Assembly: GCA_937911865.1 (NCBI GenBank)
Contig: CALDSK010000107.1
Location: 1-40,904 of the forward strand
DNA length: 40,904 nucleotides
Reading direction: 5' to 3'
Origin: an uncultured Synechococcus sp.
GTDB taxonomy: Bacteria > Cyanobacteriota > Cyanobacteriia > Phormidesmidales > Phormidesmidaceae
Shown here piece by piece: positions 8,791-16,297 of this stretch; position 1 is the stretch's first letter, and each line of letters starts with the position of its first letter. The position numbers were made by a program, and so were the translations under genes. The notes beneath the pieces were generated by a model. It searched no databases and was not told where the DNA came from. It saw only the letters and a list, made by a program, of their open reading frames with translations.

Positions 8791-8844
8791 GCGTTGCTTA
8801 CCTGCTATGGGCTTTTTGCCCTTCGTAAGCGTCATAAGCAACGC
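8791..8844. repeat. Nested inverted repeat, possible small interspersed element
   Basis: Outer arms GCGTTGCTTA (8791-8800) and TAAGCAACGC (8835-8844) are exact reverse complements. Inside is a small hairpin, GGGC-TTTTT-GCCC (8809-8821), and a second GCTTAC/GTAAGC pair. It lies between leuA and the kinase gene, right beside the 30-bp palindrome. It resembles the palindromic intergenic elements common in cyanobacterial genomes, but only one copy is visible here. Confidence 0.55.
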
Positions 8845-8888
8845 TTCAAAAGCTACAGCTAAGCGCAGATAGCCATATAGAAGGCCGC

Positions 8889-10679
8889 TCAGTTATTTCG
8901 ATCATTCCCATACGCAGCGGGTTGCAAACAAGATTGGTTAGGAGATGTCGGTTGACGGTTTAGGGCGCTGATTAGCGCCTGAAAAGAAGCGGTAACAATA
9001 TTGTGATGGATTCCGAGACCAAAATAGCTGCCCTGGTCGGTACTAATTTCTATTAGGGCTAGGGCCTGGCTTTCGCTGCCGCTCTGTTTGTCAAGGTGAT
9101 CATTGGGTGGGTCGTTGGGCTGGCTGTTAGCTTGACGGTTGGGTTGACTGTTTTTCAGCGATCGCTCTTCGTAGTGGTGAATTTGAATGCGCCCTAAATA
9201 ATTGAGAGGCTCAGCCATATTGAGCGCTTTGATGAAAGCGTTGATAGGGCCGTTGCCGGTGGCTGCGATCGCTAGCTTTTTATCTCGATGATCAAGCGTG
9301 GCCGACAGCTGCACACAGCCTGAATCCAGCTGAATAGACTGGTGCGATAGATACTGAAACGTTCCTATTTCTTGGCAATACTCCCGACAGAACAGCTGCC
9401 AAATAGTCTGCGCGGTTATTTCTGTTCCGCTGGCTTCAACGGCTGCTTGTACAAGTCGGCTAAATTCTATCTGAAGCTTTCTGGGCAGAATGATGCCGTA
9501 GTCTCGCTCTAGCAAAAACGCAACGCCTCCTTTGCCCGACTGACTATTGACTCGAACAACAGATTCATAAGACCGTCCGACATCAGCTGGATCCATGGGC
9601 AGATAGGGCACGGCCCAAATGTCGTCAGGGTGGCGAGCGGCAAATCCTTTTTTGATTGCGTCTTGATGAGAGCCTGAAAAAGCTGTGAAGACAAGCTCTC
9701 CTGCATACGGGTGGCGTGGATGTATGGGCAGCTGTGTGCAGTCCTCTGCGACTCGGATGATATTGTCCATATGGGAGAAATCAAGACCGGGCGCAATCCC
9801 CTGGGTGTACAGGTTCATTGCGAGGGTTACCAGGTCCACATTGCCAGTTCGTTCGCCATTGCCAAATAGGCAGCCTTCAACCCGCTGGGCACCTGCCATT
9901 TGGCCTAGTTCAGCGGCTGCAATGCTACAGCCTCGATCATTGTGCGGATGAACACACAGCACAACGGCCTCCCGGTAGTCGAGGTGACGATGCATCCACT
10001 CAACCTGATCGGCAAAGATATTTGGCGTGGAGACTTCTACGCTAGCTGGCAAATTAATGATGGCTTTGGCCGCAGGGGTAGGCTGCCAAATACCTAGAAC
10101 TGCGTTGCAAATGGCTTTGGCAAAGGGAAGCTCGGTTGAGGTGAAGACTTCAGGAGAGTATTGAAAACGCCAGTGAGTATCACGGTTTTGATGAGCCAGC
10201 TGCTGGATGAGCGTGGCCGCTTCGGTTGCGAGGCGTAGCGTACCTGGTTTATCTAGATTGAACACAACCTGGCGAAACGTAGGCGCAGTCGCATTGTAGA
10301 CATGAACAATAGCTTGCTTAACGCCTTTTAGCGCCTCAAACGTGCGGTGAATTAAGTTACTGCGTGCGGGGGTGAGGACCTGAACGGTGACGTCATCTGG
10401 AATGAGGTTGTGCTCTATGAGATGGCGGGCAAAGTCAAATTCGGTTTGAGATGCTGAAGGGAAACCGATCTCTATTTCTTTGAAGCCTATATTGATAAGC
10501 GTGCGAAATAGGCGCAGTTTACGGGTGATGTCCATAGGCTCTATTAGGGCCTGATTACCGTCTCGCAAGTCGGTGCTAAGCCAGGTAGGCGCGGTGGTAA
10601 TTGTTTTGTTGGGCCAGGTGCGATCGGGCAAGTTAACTGGTTTGAAGGCGGCGTATTTAGTAGAAGGATGAGTCAACAT
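8889..10679 (-). CDS. leuA: 2-isopropylmalate synthase
   Basis: LeuA condenses acetyl-CoA with 2-oxoisovalerate to 2-isopropylmalate, the first step committed to leucine. The protein has 596 residues and the long-form (type 2) LeuA layout. The catalytic TIM barrel opens with TWLSTDLRDGNQALIEPMD (Arg39/Asp40), carries the metal-binding CVHPHNDRG segment and continues through FGNGERTGNVDLVTLAMNLYTQG. A C-terminal regulatory domain follows, where leucine feedback normally acts (ISTDQGSYFGLGIHHNIVTASF). A hydrophilic Asn/Gln/Pro-rich insertion (NSQPNRQ...NDPPNDH, about residues 510-535) lies in the regulatory half. No strong ribosome site precedes the ATG. The upstream region has features suggestive of leader control. 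Confidence 0.93.
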   Translation of the reverse strand: MLTHPSTKYAAFKPVNLPDRTWPNKTITTAPTWLSTDLRDGNQALIEPMDITRKLRLFRTLINIGFKEIEIGFPSASQTEFDFARHLIEHNLIPDDVTVQVLTPARSNLIHRTFEALKGVKQAIVHVYNATAPTFRQVVFNLDKPGTLRLATEAATLIQQLAHQNRDTHWRFQYSPEVFTSTELPFAKAICNAVLGIWQPTPAAKAIINLPASVEVSTPNIFADQVEWMHRHLDYREAVVLCVHPHNDRGCSIAAAELGQMAGAQRVEGCLFGNGERTGNVDLVTLAMNLYTQGIAPGLDFSHMDNIIRVAEDCTQLPIHPRHPYAGELVFTAFSGSHQDAIKKGFAARHPDDIWAVPYLPMDPADVGRSYESVVRVNSQSGKGGVAFLLERDYGIILPRKLQIEFSRLVQAAVEASGTEITAQTIWQLFCREYCQEIGTFQYLSHQSIQLDSGCVQLSATLDHRDKKLAIAATGNGPINAFIKALNMAEPLNYLGRIQIHHYEERSLKNSQPNRQANSQPNDPPNDHLDKQSGSESQALALIEISTDQGSYFGLGIHHNIVTASFQALISALNRQPTSPNQSCLQPAAYGNDRNN

Positions 10680-10869
10680 AGTGCTTGTGTGAATTGGGCC
10701 TGTATGGATTGTTATATTTTTGTTTGTTGTACTTTTGTTTGTGCAGGTGCATTTTTCTGTTTGGCGTAGGTTTTGGATCAGGGCTGCCAGGATGCCAGGA
10801 TTGAGCCTGACAGCCCTGAGTCAGTCGCAGGTTTAGCTGTAGAAGCTGTAGAAATAGAAGAAATTTCAT
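10657..10869 (-). CDS. Possible leucine-rich leader peptide of leuA
   Basis: A 70-codon frame starting at an ATG at 10867-10869 and ending 23 bases inside leuA in another frame. Its opening, MKFLLFLQLLQLNLRLTQ, has eight leucines in residues 4-16 (two CTT, four CTA, two CTG), which is what an amino-acid-sensing leader of a leucine gene would look like. The remainder is Lys/Asn/Gln-rich and unconvincing as a protein. No ribosome site is evident. It could instead be chance, or an accidental hydrophobic stretch. The idea rests on position before leuA, leucine density and the flanking hairpins. Confidence 0.3.
   Translation of the reverse strand: MKFLLFLQLLQLNLRLTQGCQAQSWHPGSPDPKPTPNRKMHLHKQKYNKQKYNNPYRPNSHKHYVDSSFY
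10711..10740. repeat. 15-bp tandem duplication before leuA
   Basis: Two 15-bp units (10711-10725 and 10726-10740) matching at 13 of 15 positions. They lie in the A/T-biased stretch between the leader hairpin and the leuA start. Confidence 0.7.
10779..10818 (-). promoter_or_regulatory. Hairpin in the leuA upstream region
   Basis: Arms 10779-10791 and 10806-10818 pair over 13 bp with one mismatch, around a 14-base loop. The stem is GC-rich (CAGGGCTG at the base). On the leuA-sense strand it falls just after the leucine-rich codons of the possible leader. It is not followed by a T-run, so it is not a textbook intrinsic terminator. Confidence 0.5.
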
Positions 10870-10908
10870 AGTCGAAGTCTGGTCGAAGTTTAAGTGAAGA
10901 CAACACAC

Positions 10909-10940
10909 GCTTTTTGCAGCGCCAAGACAGTGCAAAAAGC
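10909..10940. promoter_or_regulatory. Perfect 10-bp inverted repeat upstream of leuA
   Basis: GCTTTTTGCA (10909-10918) and TGCAAAAAGC (10931-10940) are exact reverse complements around a 12-base loop. It is 230-261 bases upstream of the leuA ATG and about 40 bases before the leucine-rich reading frame. It could be an operator or a 5' leader structure. Confidence 0.5.
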
Positions 10941-11258
10941 AACAAAAGACTATTGGATAAGAGACGGATAGGAGAATAACCCGCTCTATTGCTTTTCCCT
11001 TCACGTCAGTCGGATGCGAACGTGGTTGGCTCAAGCTGGATAGAGTCTGTAACTGGGTGTATGTAATTGGGTAAAAAGTATTATGCGCGCCCGCGCAGCA
11101 GCAGGTTCAGCCCGTTTAGGCTGTTGCTGAAGATGTGGAGAGGGTTAGATTGGGCGTTCATAGCTTGCGATGTGTGACAGCTGCTTACTGGGTGCAGCTA
11201 TTCAATGCAGCGACTTTCATGATAGTCCAAATCGCTACAGCAAATGTAGCTTAACTGG

Positions 11259-11324
11259 AGATAACGCGTCAAGAGATAACGCGTCAAGTCGATTTGACAC
11301 ATGTTTGATACAGGGGCTTGACGC
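11259..11324 (+). promoter_or_regulatory. Repeated GCGTCAAG boxes, candidate operator
   Basis: GCGTCAAG occurs at 11266-11273 and 11281-11288 as part of a 15-bp tandem duplication (11259-11288), and its exact inverse CTTGACGC lies at 11317-11324. The inverse copy overlaps the -35 element of the predicted regulator promoter. Two direct copies plus one inverted copy fit the half-site arrangements used by AraC-type activators. Confidence 0.45.
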
Positions 11325-11347
11325 CAAATCAGCGTTTGGATTTATAC
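11318..11347 (+). promoter_or_regulatory. Predicted sigma-70-type promoter for the AraC-type regulator
   Basis: TTGACG (11318-11323) and TTTATA (11341-11346; or TTATAC at 18 bases) are spaced by 17 bases. Between them is a perfect 5-bp inverted repeat, CCAAA (11324-11328) and TTTGG (11335-11339). It would put the transcription start near 11353 and give a leader of about 140 bases before the regulator ATG. Confidence 0.45.
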
Positions 11348-11495
11348 AGAGAAAGATGCCGGGCGTGAAATAACGTACAAGACAGTGTTCTGATGACACG
11401 CTAGAGTGCAGCAAACCTGTTGCGTCAGTCTTTTTGCGTCAGCCTTTAGCGATAGAGTTGGTTTAGATGTTTTGCGAACTCGCATAGTCCTTAGC

Positions 11496-12434
11496 ATGAA
11501 TGGCTCAAGTAAATCTAGCTTGCATAACTCAAGAAAACGGGACTCAAGAAAACGGAGCTCAAGGAAACGGGACTCAAGAAAACAGGCAAGAGAAGAACGG
11601 GTGAAATTTTGGCGCGATCCGGTGCTTCGCGATTTGGAGATGCTGCATGCTACCTATGTTACCTACAGCTTTTCACGCCATGCGCACGAAGGCTTTGGCA
11701 TCGCTATTGTGCAAGATGGCGCAATGTCGTTTGACTACCGAGGCAGTACCTACACGGCTCCTGCGGGCAGTATCGTGGTTACTCAGCCGGGAGAGATGCA
11801 TACCGGCCAGGCCGCTGTTGCGAACGGATGGACCTATCGCACGCTGTTGCCAGCGACTGATTGGCTACAGCAGGCAGTAGCAGAACTGACTGAAAAGCCA
11901 GGCCGGGTACCCTACTTTGCCTCACCGGTTATTCACGATCGACGGCTCAATCAGCAGCTAGTTCATTTGCATAAAACATTAGAAAACTCTCCTTGCGCGC
12001 TAGAAAGAGAGTCTCGATTTTTGTGGGGACTGGCGCGGTTGATTCAGTCGTATGCTAGCGATCGCCCCGACGCTAAGCCGATTGGCAAAGAACACCTTGC
12101 TATTGCGCAAGTGCAGGACTATCTCCACAGTCAATACGTTCACAATATTTCTCTTGGAGAGCTAGCAGCGCTGGTAAACCTTAAGCCTTTGCGCCTGCTG
12201 AGGGCTTTTCGTAAGCAGATTGGCCTACCGCCTCACGCCTACCTCAACCATGTTCGTATTCGAGAGGCTAAAAGATTGCTGATTGAAGGCTGGTCTATTA
12301 CAGACGCGGCTTTGGAGACAGGATTCACAGATCAAAGCCATCTCCACCGGCATTTTAAGAAGATGATAGGCGTTACCCCTGGTCAATATGTGCGAGGGTG
12401 CAAAAACGTACAATCGTTGAAGGTAGACGGTTGA
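11496..12434 (+). CDS. AraC-family transcriptional regulator
   Basis: A 312-residue DNA-binding regulator. A basic N-terminal tail (residues 10-30) consists of four SRKR-type five-residue repeats. Next comes an AraC_binding cupin domain (HAHEGFGIAIVQDGAMSFDYRG, then PAGSIVVTQPGEMHTG), the ligand-sensing part. The C-terminal 100 residues form the double helix-turn-helix: ISLGELAALVNLKPLRLLRAFRKQIG, then SITDAALETGFTDQSHLHRHFKKMIGVTPGQY. A longer start at 11406 (GTG) is possible, but the added residues are not conserved-looking. It sits just upstream of azlC and azlD on the same strand, so control of amino-acid export is the likely job; the ligand is probably a branched-chain amino acid or a related compound (inference). 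Confidence 0.88.
   Translation: MNGSSKSSLHNSRKRDSRKRSSRKRDSRKQAREERVKFWRDPVLRDLEMLHATYVTYSFSRHAHEGFGIAIVQDGAMSFDYRGSTYTAPAGSIVVTQPGEMHTGQAAVANGWTYRTLLPATDWLQQAVAELTEKPGRVPYFASPVIHDRRLNQQLVHLHKTLENSPCALERESRFLWGLARLIQSYASDRPDAKPIGKEHLAIAQVQDYLHSQYVHNISLGELAALVNLKPLRLLRAFRKQIGLPPHAYLNHVRIREAKRLLIEGWSITDAALETGFTDQSHLHRHFKKMIGVTPGQYVRGCKNVQSLKVDG
11527..11586 (+). repeat. 15-bp tandem repeat in the regulator N-terminus
   Basis: Four consecutive 15-bp units of the type ACTCAAGAAAACGGG. They encode the basic pentads SRKRD, SRKRS, SRKRD and SRKQA ahead of the cupin domain. Confidence 0.85.
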
Positions 12435-12471
12435 GTACGCTGGTGGCTAATGGCTCGCACCCGCGTAATTT

Positions 12472-13284
12472 ATGCCTTTTTCTCAGTCTCACAGCTCTCA
12501 GTCTCACAACTCTCGACCTCACAGCTCTCAATATCATCAATTGTCTTCGCACGATCAAGATGCCGATCTAGCTAAAGCGCCCTCCGCCTGGCGCGAATTT
12601 TGGACAGGTGCTCGCGATATAATTCCGCTAGTTGTGGGGGCTATTCCCTTTGGGATTATTTTTGGCACTTTAGCGACTAACAATGGTCTCTCTCCGGCGG
12701 CTACGTTAGCGATGTCTGCTTTTGTCTTTGCAGGCTCTTCTCAATTTATTGCAGCCGGTATGCTAGCAGTTAAAACTGGATGGTTGCTGATTGTATTAAC
12801 AACCTTTGTAGTTAACTTACGGCACTTACTGTATGCGGTGAGCCTGGTTCCATATATCAAGCAGCTACCACAGACTTGGAAAGTTCCACTGGCCTTTTTG
12901 CTCACAGACGAGGCTTTTGCGGTGGTGATTCGTCGATACGAATCTGAGGATACTGCTCCGTTTAAGCACTGGTACTATTTGGGCGCGGCACTGGCGATGT
13001 ATCTGAACTGGCAGCTATGTACGGTTTTGGGCATTACTCTGGGGCAGCTGATTCCTAATGCTGCTGACTGGGGACTAGATTTTGCGATGTCCGTTACGTT
13101 TATTGGCATGGTCATTCCTTATCTGAAGCGTCAGCCAATGGTGATAGCTGTTGTTGTTGCGGGTTTGGTTGCGCTGTTGAGCGCGTCGCTGCCGCATAAG
13201 CTAGGCCTGATGCTGGCCGCAGTTATGGGTATTGGCGCTGGCGTTGTTAGTGAGAGACTTTTTCGCCCACCGCTGGTTCAATAG
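12472..13284 (+). CDS. azlC: Branched-chain amino-acid exporter large subunit AzlC
   Basis: A 270-residue membrane protein of the AzlC family, the larger half of the AzlCD (BrnFE-type) exporter of branched-chain amino acids. The family signature is clear from residue 45 on: [48 protein letters not shown] and LTDEAFAVV. About seven to eight helices are visible. The first 30 residues are not part of the family fold: they are Ser/His/Gln pentads encoded by a 15-bp repeat, with a histidine every five residues. An internal start is possible, but the frame is open and no better start was seen. It follows the regulator by 37 bases and precedes azlD. Confidence 0.9.
   Translation: MPFSQSHSSQSHNSRPHSSQYHQLSSHDQDADLAKAPSAWREFWTGARDIIPLVVGAIPFGIIFGTLATNNGLSPAATLAMSAFVFAGSSQFIAAGMLAVKTGWLLIVLTTFVVNLRHLLYAVSLVPYIKQLPQTWKVPLAFLLTDEAFAVVIRRYESEDTAPFKHWYYLGAALAMYLNWQLCTVLGITLGQLIPNAADWGLDFAMSVTFIGMVIPYLKRQPMVIAVVVAGLVALLSASLPHKLGLMLAAVMGIGAGVVSERLFRPPLVQ
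12481..12540 (+). repeat. 15-bp tandem repeat at the azlC start
   Basis: Four consecutive 15-bp units of the type TCTCAGTCTCACAGC. They encode [15 protein letters not shown] and SQYHQ, a histidine-spaced hydrophilic tail before the first membrane helix. Confidence 0.85.
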
Positions 13285-13364
13285 CGGTTCAATAGCAGTT
13301 CGACAACAAACAAACGACAAAGACATAGAGAAATACATGGAAAAGTCACGAGAGGAAACGAGAT

Positions 13365-13691
13365 ATGACTGAAGTATTGCTGATCTTGGGGATGGCGATC
13401 GCAACTTTTGCTATCCGCTACGTTATGTTTGGTGCGAGCAGTCGGATAAAACTCTCTCCGGGTTTACTCAGTGCGTTGCGCTATGTACCGCCTGTTGTAC
13501 TAAGTGCCATCGTGGTGCCAGAAGTCTTATTAAATGATGGCAGCGTTCATGTGGGTTACATGAATGCGAGACTGGTGGGTGCGATCGCTGCGATCGCTAT
13601 CAGCTACTTCACCCGCAATCTTTTGCTGACTATTGTGGTTGGAATGGCTGTATTTTTTGGTTGGCAGAGCGCATTGACTCACCTAATCTAG
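13365..13691 (+). CDS. azlD: Branched-chain amino-acid exporter small subunit AzlD
   Basis: A 108-residue membrane protein of the AzlD family, the small partner of AzlC. It has about four hydrophobic segments and the family's RYVMFG near the start of helix 1/2 and LRYVPPVVLSAIVVPEVLL in the middle. The start is supported by a GAGAGGAAA ribosome site at 13350-13358. The 80-base gap after azlC contains no terminator-like hairpin, so both are probably on one transcript with the regulator. Confidence 0.9.
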   Translation: MTEVLLILGMAIATFAIRYVMFGASSRIKLSPGLLSALRYVPPVVLSAIVVPEVLLNDGSVHVGYMNARLVGAIAAIAISYFTRNLLLTIVVGMAVFFGWQSALTHLI

Positions 13692-13791
13692 ATGGCATGA
13701 TTCAGGCGAAGGGCGAGCTAATTGCTAGAGCCAAATTGTTTGAACTCCCGGTGTAAATTTGTTGTGCACATTCGTCGCGTGAATTCGTCTT

Positions 13792-14229
13792 ATGCAAACC
13801 GCTACCGTTAAAGTTCTAAAGCTGCATGAAGCTGCGATACTGCCTCAATATGCGCACGAGGATGATTCTGGAATGGATTTGTGTGCGATCGCCGCTTGTG
13901 TAATTCAGCCTCAAGAGAGCGCCCTTGTTCCCACTGGCCTTGCTATTGAACTTCCGCTCGGTACCGAAGCTCAGGTACGTCCTCGTAGCGGTCTTGCTCT
14001 TAGGCACTGCGTTACTGTTCTCAATACGCCGGGTACTGTCGATGCTGGCTACCGAGGGGAGATTTGTGTGATCTTGATCAATCACGGAAAAGAGCCTTTT
14101 CAGGTAACGCCTGGCATGCGGATTGCTCAGATGGTTATCACGCCGATTATCAAAGCCACTTTAAAGCAAACAAGCCGCCTTTCAGACTCATTAAGAGGAG
14201 AAGGCGGCTTCGGGTCTACTGGGACGTAA
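13792..14229 (+). CDS. dut: dUTP diphosphatase
   Basis: Trimeric dUTPase, which hydrolyses dUTP to dUMP and pyrophosphate, keeping uracil out of DNA and supplying dUMP for thymidylate. The protein has 145 residues, normal for the family, and all five motifs are present in order: DSGMDL (25-30), [19 protein letters not shown] (with the catalytic Asp and the uracil-gating Tyr), RIAQMV, and the C-terminal P-loop-like [10 protein letters not shown] that closes over the phosphates. It lies 100 bases after azlD on the same strand. The motif-5 region is written over a 10-bp inverted repeat (14172-14210). Confidence 0.95.
   Translation: MQTATVKVLKLHEAAILPQYAHEDDSGMDLCAIAACVIQPQESALVPTGLAIELPLGTEAQVRPRSGLALRHCVTVLNTPGTVDAGYRGEICVILINHGKEPFQVTPGMRIAQMVITPIIKATLKQTSRLSDSLRGEGGFGSTGT
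14172..14210. repeat. 10-bp inverted repeat inside the dut 3' end
   Basis: AAGCCGCCTT (14172-14181) and AAGGCGGCTT (14201-14210) are exact reverse complements with a 19-base loop. The structure lies within the last 20 codons of dut and is not followed by a T-run. Confidence 0.6.
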
Positions 14230-14254
14230 GCTGTTGTAAGGGTGACTATCCATG

Positions 14255-14440
14255 TTAGAACAATGTGTCACCTGCAAAGCCGGGTGTCTCGGCAGAGCGT
14301 GATGAGTCTAGGGTTGTTGAATAATCGCGGACTGAAACAGATTGCTTCACAATCATGACGATCAGCAACAGGGTGAATGGAATAGATACGACGTTGAAGA
14401 GGAGTGTGAACCAGAATTCGCTAGTGGTTGTACGGTGCAT
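14255..14440 (-). CDS. Small single-helix membrane protein, hypothetical
   Basis: An unrecognised 61-residue protein. After MHRTTTSEF comes one strong membrane helix (WFTLLFNVVSIPFTLLLIVMIV), then a Ser/Thr-rich polar tail. I place the start at the ATG at 14438-14440, which has an AGG-type ribosome site about 8 bases upstream. The frame is open further upstream to a GTG at 14524, but those extra residues look unrelated. It is convergent with dut, 25 bases apart. No neighbour hints at its role. That it is real rests on the hydrophobic segment and the ribosome site alone. Confidence 0.4.
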   Translation of the reverse strand: MHRTTTSEFWFTLLFNVVSIPFTLLLIVMIVKQSVSVRDYSTTLDSSRSAETPGFAGDTLF

Positions 14441-14524
14441 GAGATGACCTGCGCAGTGATTGCTGAATGATGATGAATACATTCTGCGCAATTTGACTGA
14501 GTTCGTTGCTCTTTTTGGTGCCAC

Positions 14525-15053
14525 AACGCAATCTGGTTAAAAAGTAGCAAATTCTAATTAAATCCGCAGGCAAGACATAGACAAATTTACGGAGATCGAA
14601 TAGTCACTGAAAAATCTCTTTTATTGTGACGTAGTCGCCGCTCTAAGGCATTTTGATCTGGCGACTTTACGCTATGAAAATATACGTGAAGGTCCGTTTA
14701 GCTCTCTAGCTACTCAGGACTAATAGACCAGTTCTCCGACTGCCTACAAAACTGCTATTTGGGGTATGATCCATTCTGCTTTGTAGCTTTGCCAGCGGAG
14801 ATGAAACCTTGATGCACCTGAACAGATGCATCTGAACAAATGCACCTGAACAGATTCATTTGTTTAGGTATATCAGCCTAAGAGCATGGGGCTCTGGGCC
14901 TATTTCTTCGCGATGGTCTTTCCCCTAAGAGGACGATTTATAGTATTGTTAATCTTTGTGAAGCCACGCTAAGGACCAAAACTAACTGACTCATATGGAG
15001 GCAGCTTCTGGGTCTTAGCGGATGCCTTCGGTTTTCCAATCAACAGGTAATAC
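14525..15053 (+). other. Long upstream region of desB
   Basis: No convincing gene in these 529 bases. They contain a 14-bp tandem repeat (14812-14858) and a TATGAT box at about 14765 that could be a -10 element without a clear -35. A 13-codon reading frame (ATG at 15022, stop at 15061-15063) overlaps the desB start codon in another frame. A long 5' leader would fit the temperature and light control known for desaturase genes (inference). Confidence 0.4.
14812..14858 (+). repeat. 14-bp tandem repeat upstream of desB
   Basis: Copies of ATGCACCTGAACAG start at 14812, 14826 and 14840, with a degenerate fourth at 14854. The first and third copies are identical; the second differs at two positions. 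Confidence 0.8.
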
Positions 15054-16106
15054 GTGCAGCTAAGTACTCGTCCGAAGGGAGCTTCCGGCTCCCCTGCTCC
15101 GATTAGAGATCTTCCTTTTACGCTCAAGGATCTCAAAGACGCCATTCCCGCCTACTGTTTTGAGCCTTCTACAGCGCGATCGCTCTCTTACATGTTTTTA
15201 GACTTTGGCATTGTTGCTGGTCTCTACGCATTGGCCTACAGCATCAATTCTTGGTTTTTCTTCCCGCTTTTCTGGCTTGCACAGGGCACCATGTTTTGGG
15301 CTTTGTTTGTAGTTGGTCATGACTGTGGTCACGGTTCTTTCTCTAAGCACAAGTGGCTGAATAACCTGGTTGGACACTTGACGCACACGCCCATTTTGGT
15401 GCCCTACCATGGCTGGCGCATTAGCCACCGCACCCACCATGCCAACACCGGTAACATTGACACCGATGAAAGCTGGTATCCCATTTCTGAAGAGACCTAT
15501 GACGCAATGGGTAGCGGTGCTAAGTTTGTGCGCTTTACGCTGTTCTTGTTTGCCTATCCGTTTTATCTTTTCTTCCGTTCACCCGGTCGCCAGGGCTCTC
15601 ACTTTTTGCCCAACAGTCCTCTGTTTCGTAAGAGTGAGAAGTGGGATGTAATCACCAGCACGACTTGTATTGTGTTGTTTGTTGGCTTTCTTGCCTGGCT
15701 AGGCTTTACGGCGGGTCCTTTGTTCTTGTTTAACTACTACATTATGCCGTATCTGGTATTTGTAGTTTGGCTTGATTTGGTGACCTATCTACACCACACT
15801 GACCCAGAAATTCCCTGGTATCGCAACGATAGCTGGTACTTCCTGAAAGGAGCACTTTCGACCATTGACTACGACTACGGTTTTGTCAATAACATCCATC
15901 ACAATATTGGTACTCACGTTGCGCATCACATTTTTTTGGGGATGCCTCACTATCACTTAAAGGATGCGACTGAGGCGATTAAGCCAATTTTAGGAGACTA
16001 CTACCGTAAGTCGAAGCAGTCTGTGTGGAAGAGTTTCTGGACGTCTGCACGCGAGTGTATCTTTGTGCCAAATGAGGGACAGAAAATCTATTACCGACGT
16101 AAGTAA
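15054..16106 (+). CDS. desB: Omega-3 (delta-15) acyl-lipid desaturase DesB
   Basis: An integral thylakoid/plasma-membrane enzyme that puts the omega-3 double bond into lipid-bound fatty acids using ferredoxin and oxygen; in cyanobacteria desB is typically cold- and light-regulated. The 350-residue protein has all three histidine boxes: HDCGH (89-93), HRTHH (125-129) and HVAHH (288-292). The surrounding text (FVVGHDCGHGSFSKH, HTPILVPYHGWRISHRTHHA, WLDLVTYLHHTD, WYFLKGALSTID) closely matches cyanobacterial DesB as I remember it rather than DesA. Translation must start at the GTG at 15054: an in-frame stop lies two codons upstream and no ATG occurs before conserved sequence. A strong terminator follows. 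Confidence 0.92.
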   Translation: MQLSTRPKGASGSPAPIRDLPFTLKDLKDAIPAYCFEPSTARSLSYMFLDFGIVAGLYALAYSINSWFFFPLFWLAQGTMFWALFVVGHDCGHGSFSKHKWLNNLVGHLTHTPILVPYHGWRISHRTHHANTGNIDTDESWYPISEETYDAMGSGAKFVRFTLFLFAYPFYLFFRSPGRQGSHFLPNSPLFRKSEKWDVITSTTCIVLFVGFLAWLGFTAGPLFLFNYYIMPYLVFVVWLDLVTYLHHTDPEIPWYRNDSWYFLKGALSTIDYDYGFVNNIHHNIGTHVAHHIFLGMPHYHLKDATEAIKPILGDYYRKSKQSVWKSFWTSARECIFVPNEGQKIYYRRK

Positions 16107-16179
16107 AGCGCCAGTAAAGCGCGATTGTAGGGGTGACTTCCTCTAGTTTCCTTCTTGTTAGTTCACCCTGATACACGTC

Positions 16180-16213
16180 AGCCGACTCTCCTTGTTTCGA
16201 GGGTCGGCTTTTT
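16180..16213 (+). terminator. Intrinsic terminator after desB
   Basis: An 11-bp stem with one G-T pair (AGCCGACTCTC with GAGGGTCGGCT), an 8-base loop and a run of five T at 16209-16213. It lies 74 bases past the desB stop and is the clearest rho-independent terminator in the window. Confidence 0.85.
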
Positions 16214-16297
16214 CAGTGTCATTTGGCCGTTTGGCTGTATTTTGGTGACGGCAAGGCCGAATGCGCTTATGCTGGCTGGCAGCTCAGAGAAACCATC

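Larger units (their letters stand above)
11041..11495. other. Divergent intergenic region between leuA and the AraC-type regulator
   Basis: No protein-coding frame here is convincing; a 67-codon frame at 11170-11373 lacks any recognisable feature. The right half holds the probable regulator promoter and repeated GCGTCAAG boxes, listed separately. Confidence 0.45.

Noticed and set aside
11170..11373. 67-codon frame upstream of the AraC-type regulator
   Set aside because: No family features, and it runs across the predicted promoter and repeat boxes.
11259..12540. CRISPR-like repeats
   Set aside because: The repeats are head-to-tail 15-bp duplications without spacers, mostly in coding frame, and no cas gene is present.
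16223..16297. Earlier TTG start for the DUF2157 protein
   Set aside because: The added residues do not look like the family, and the start would sit about 10 bases from the desB terminator.
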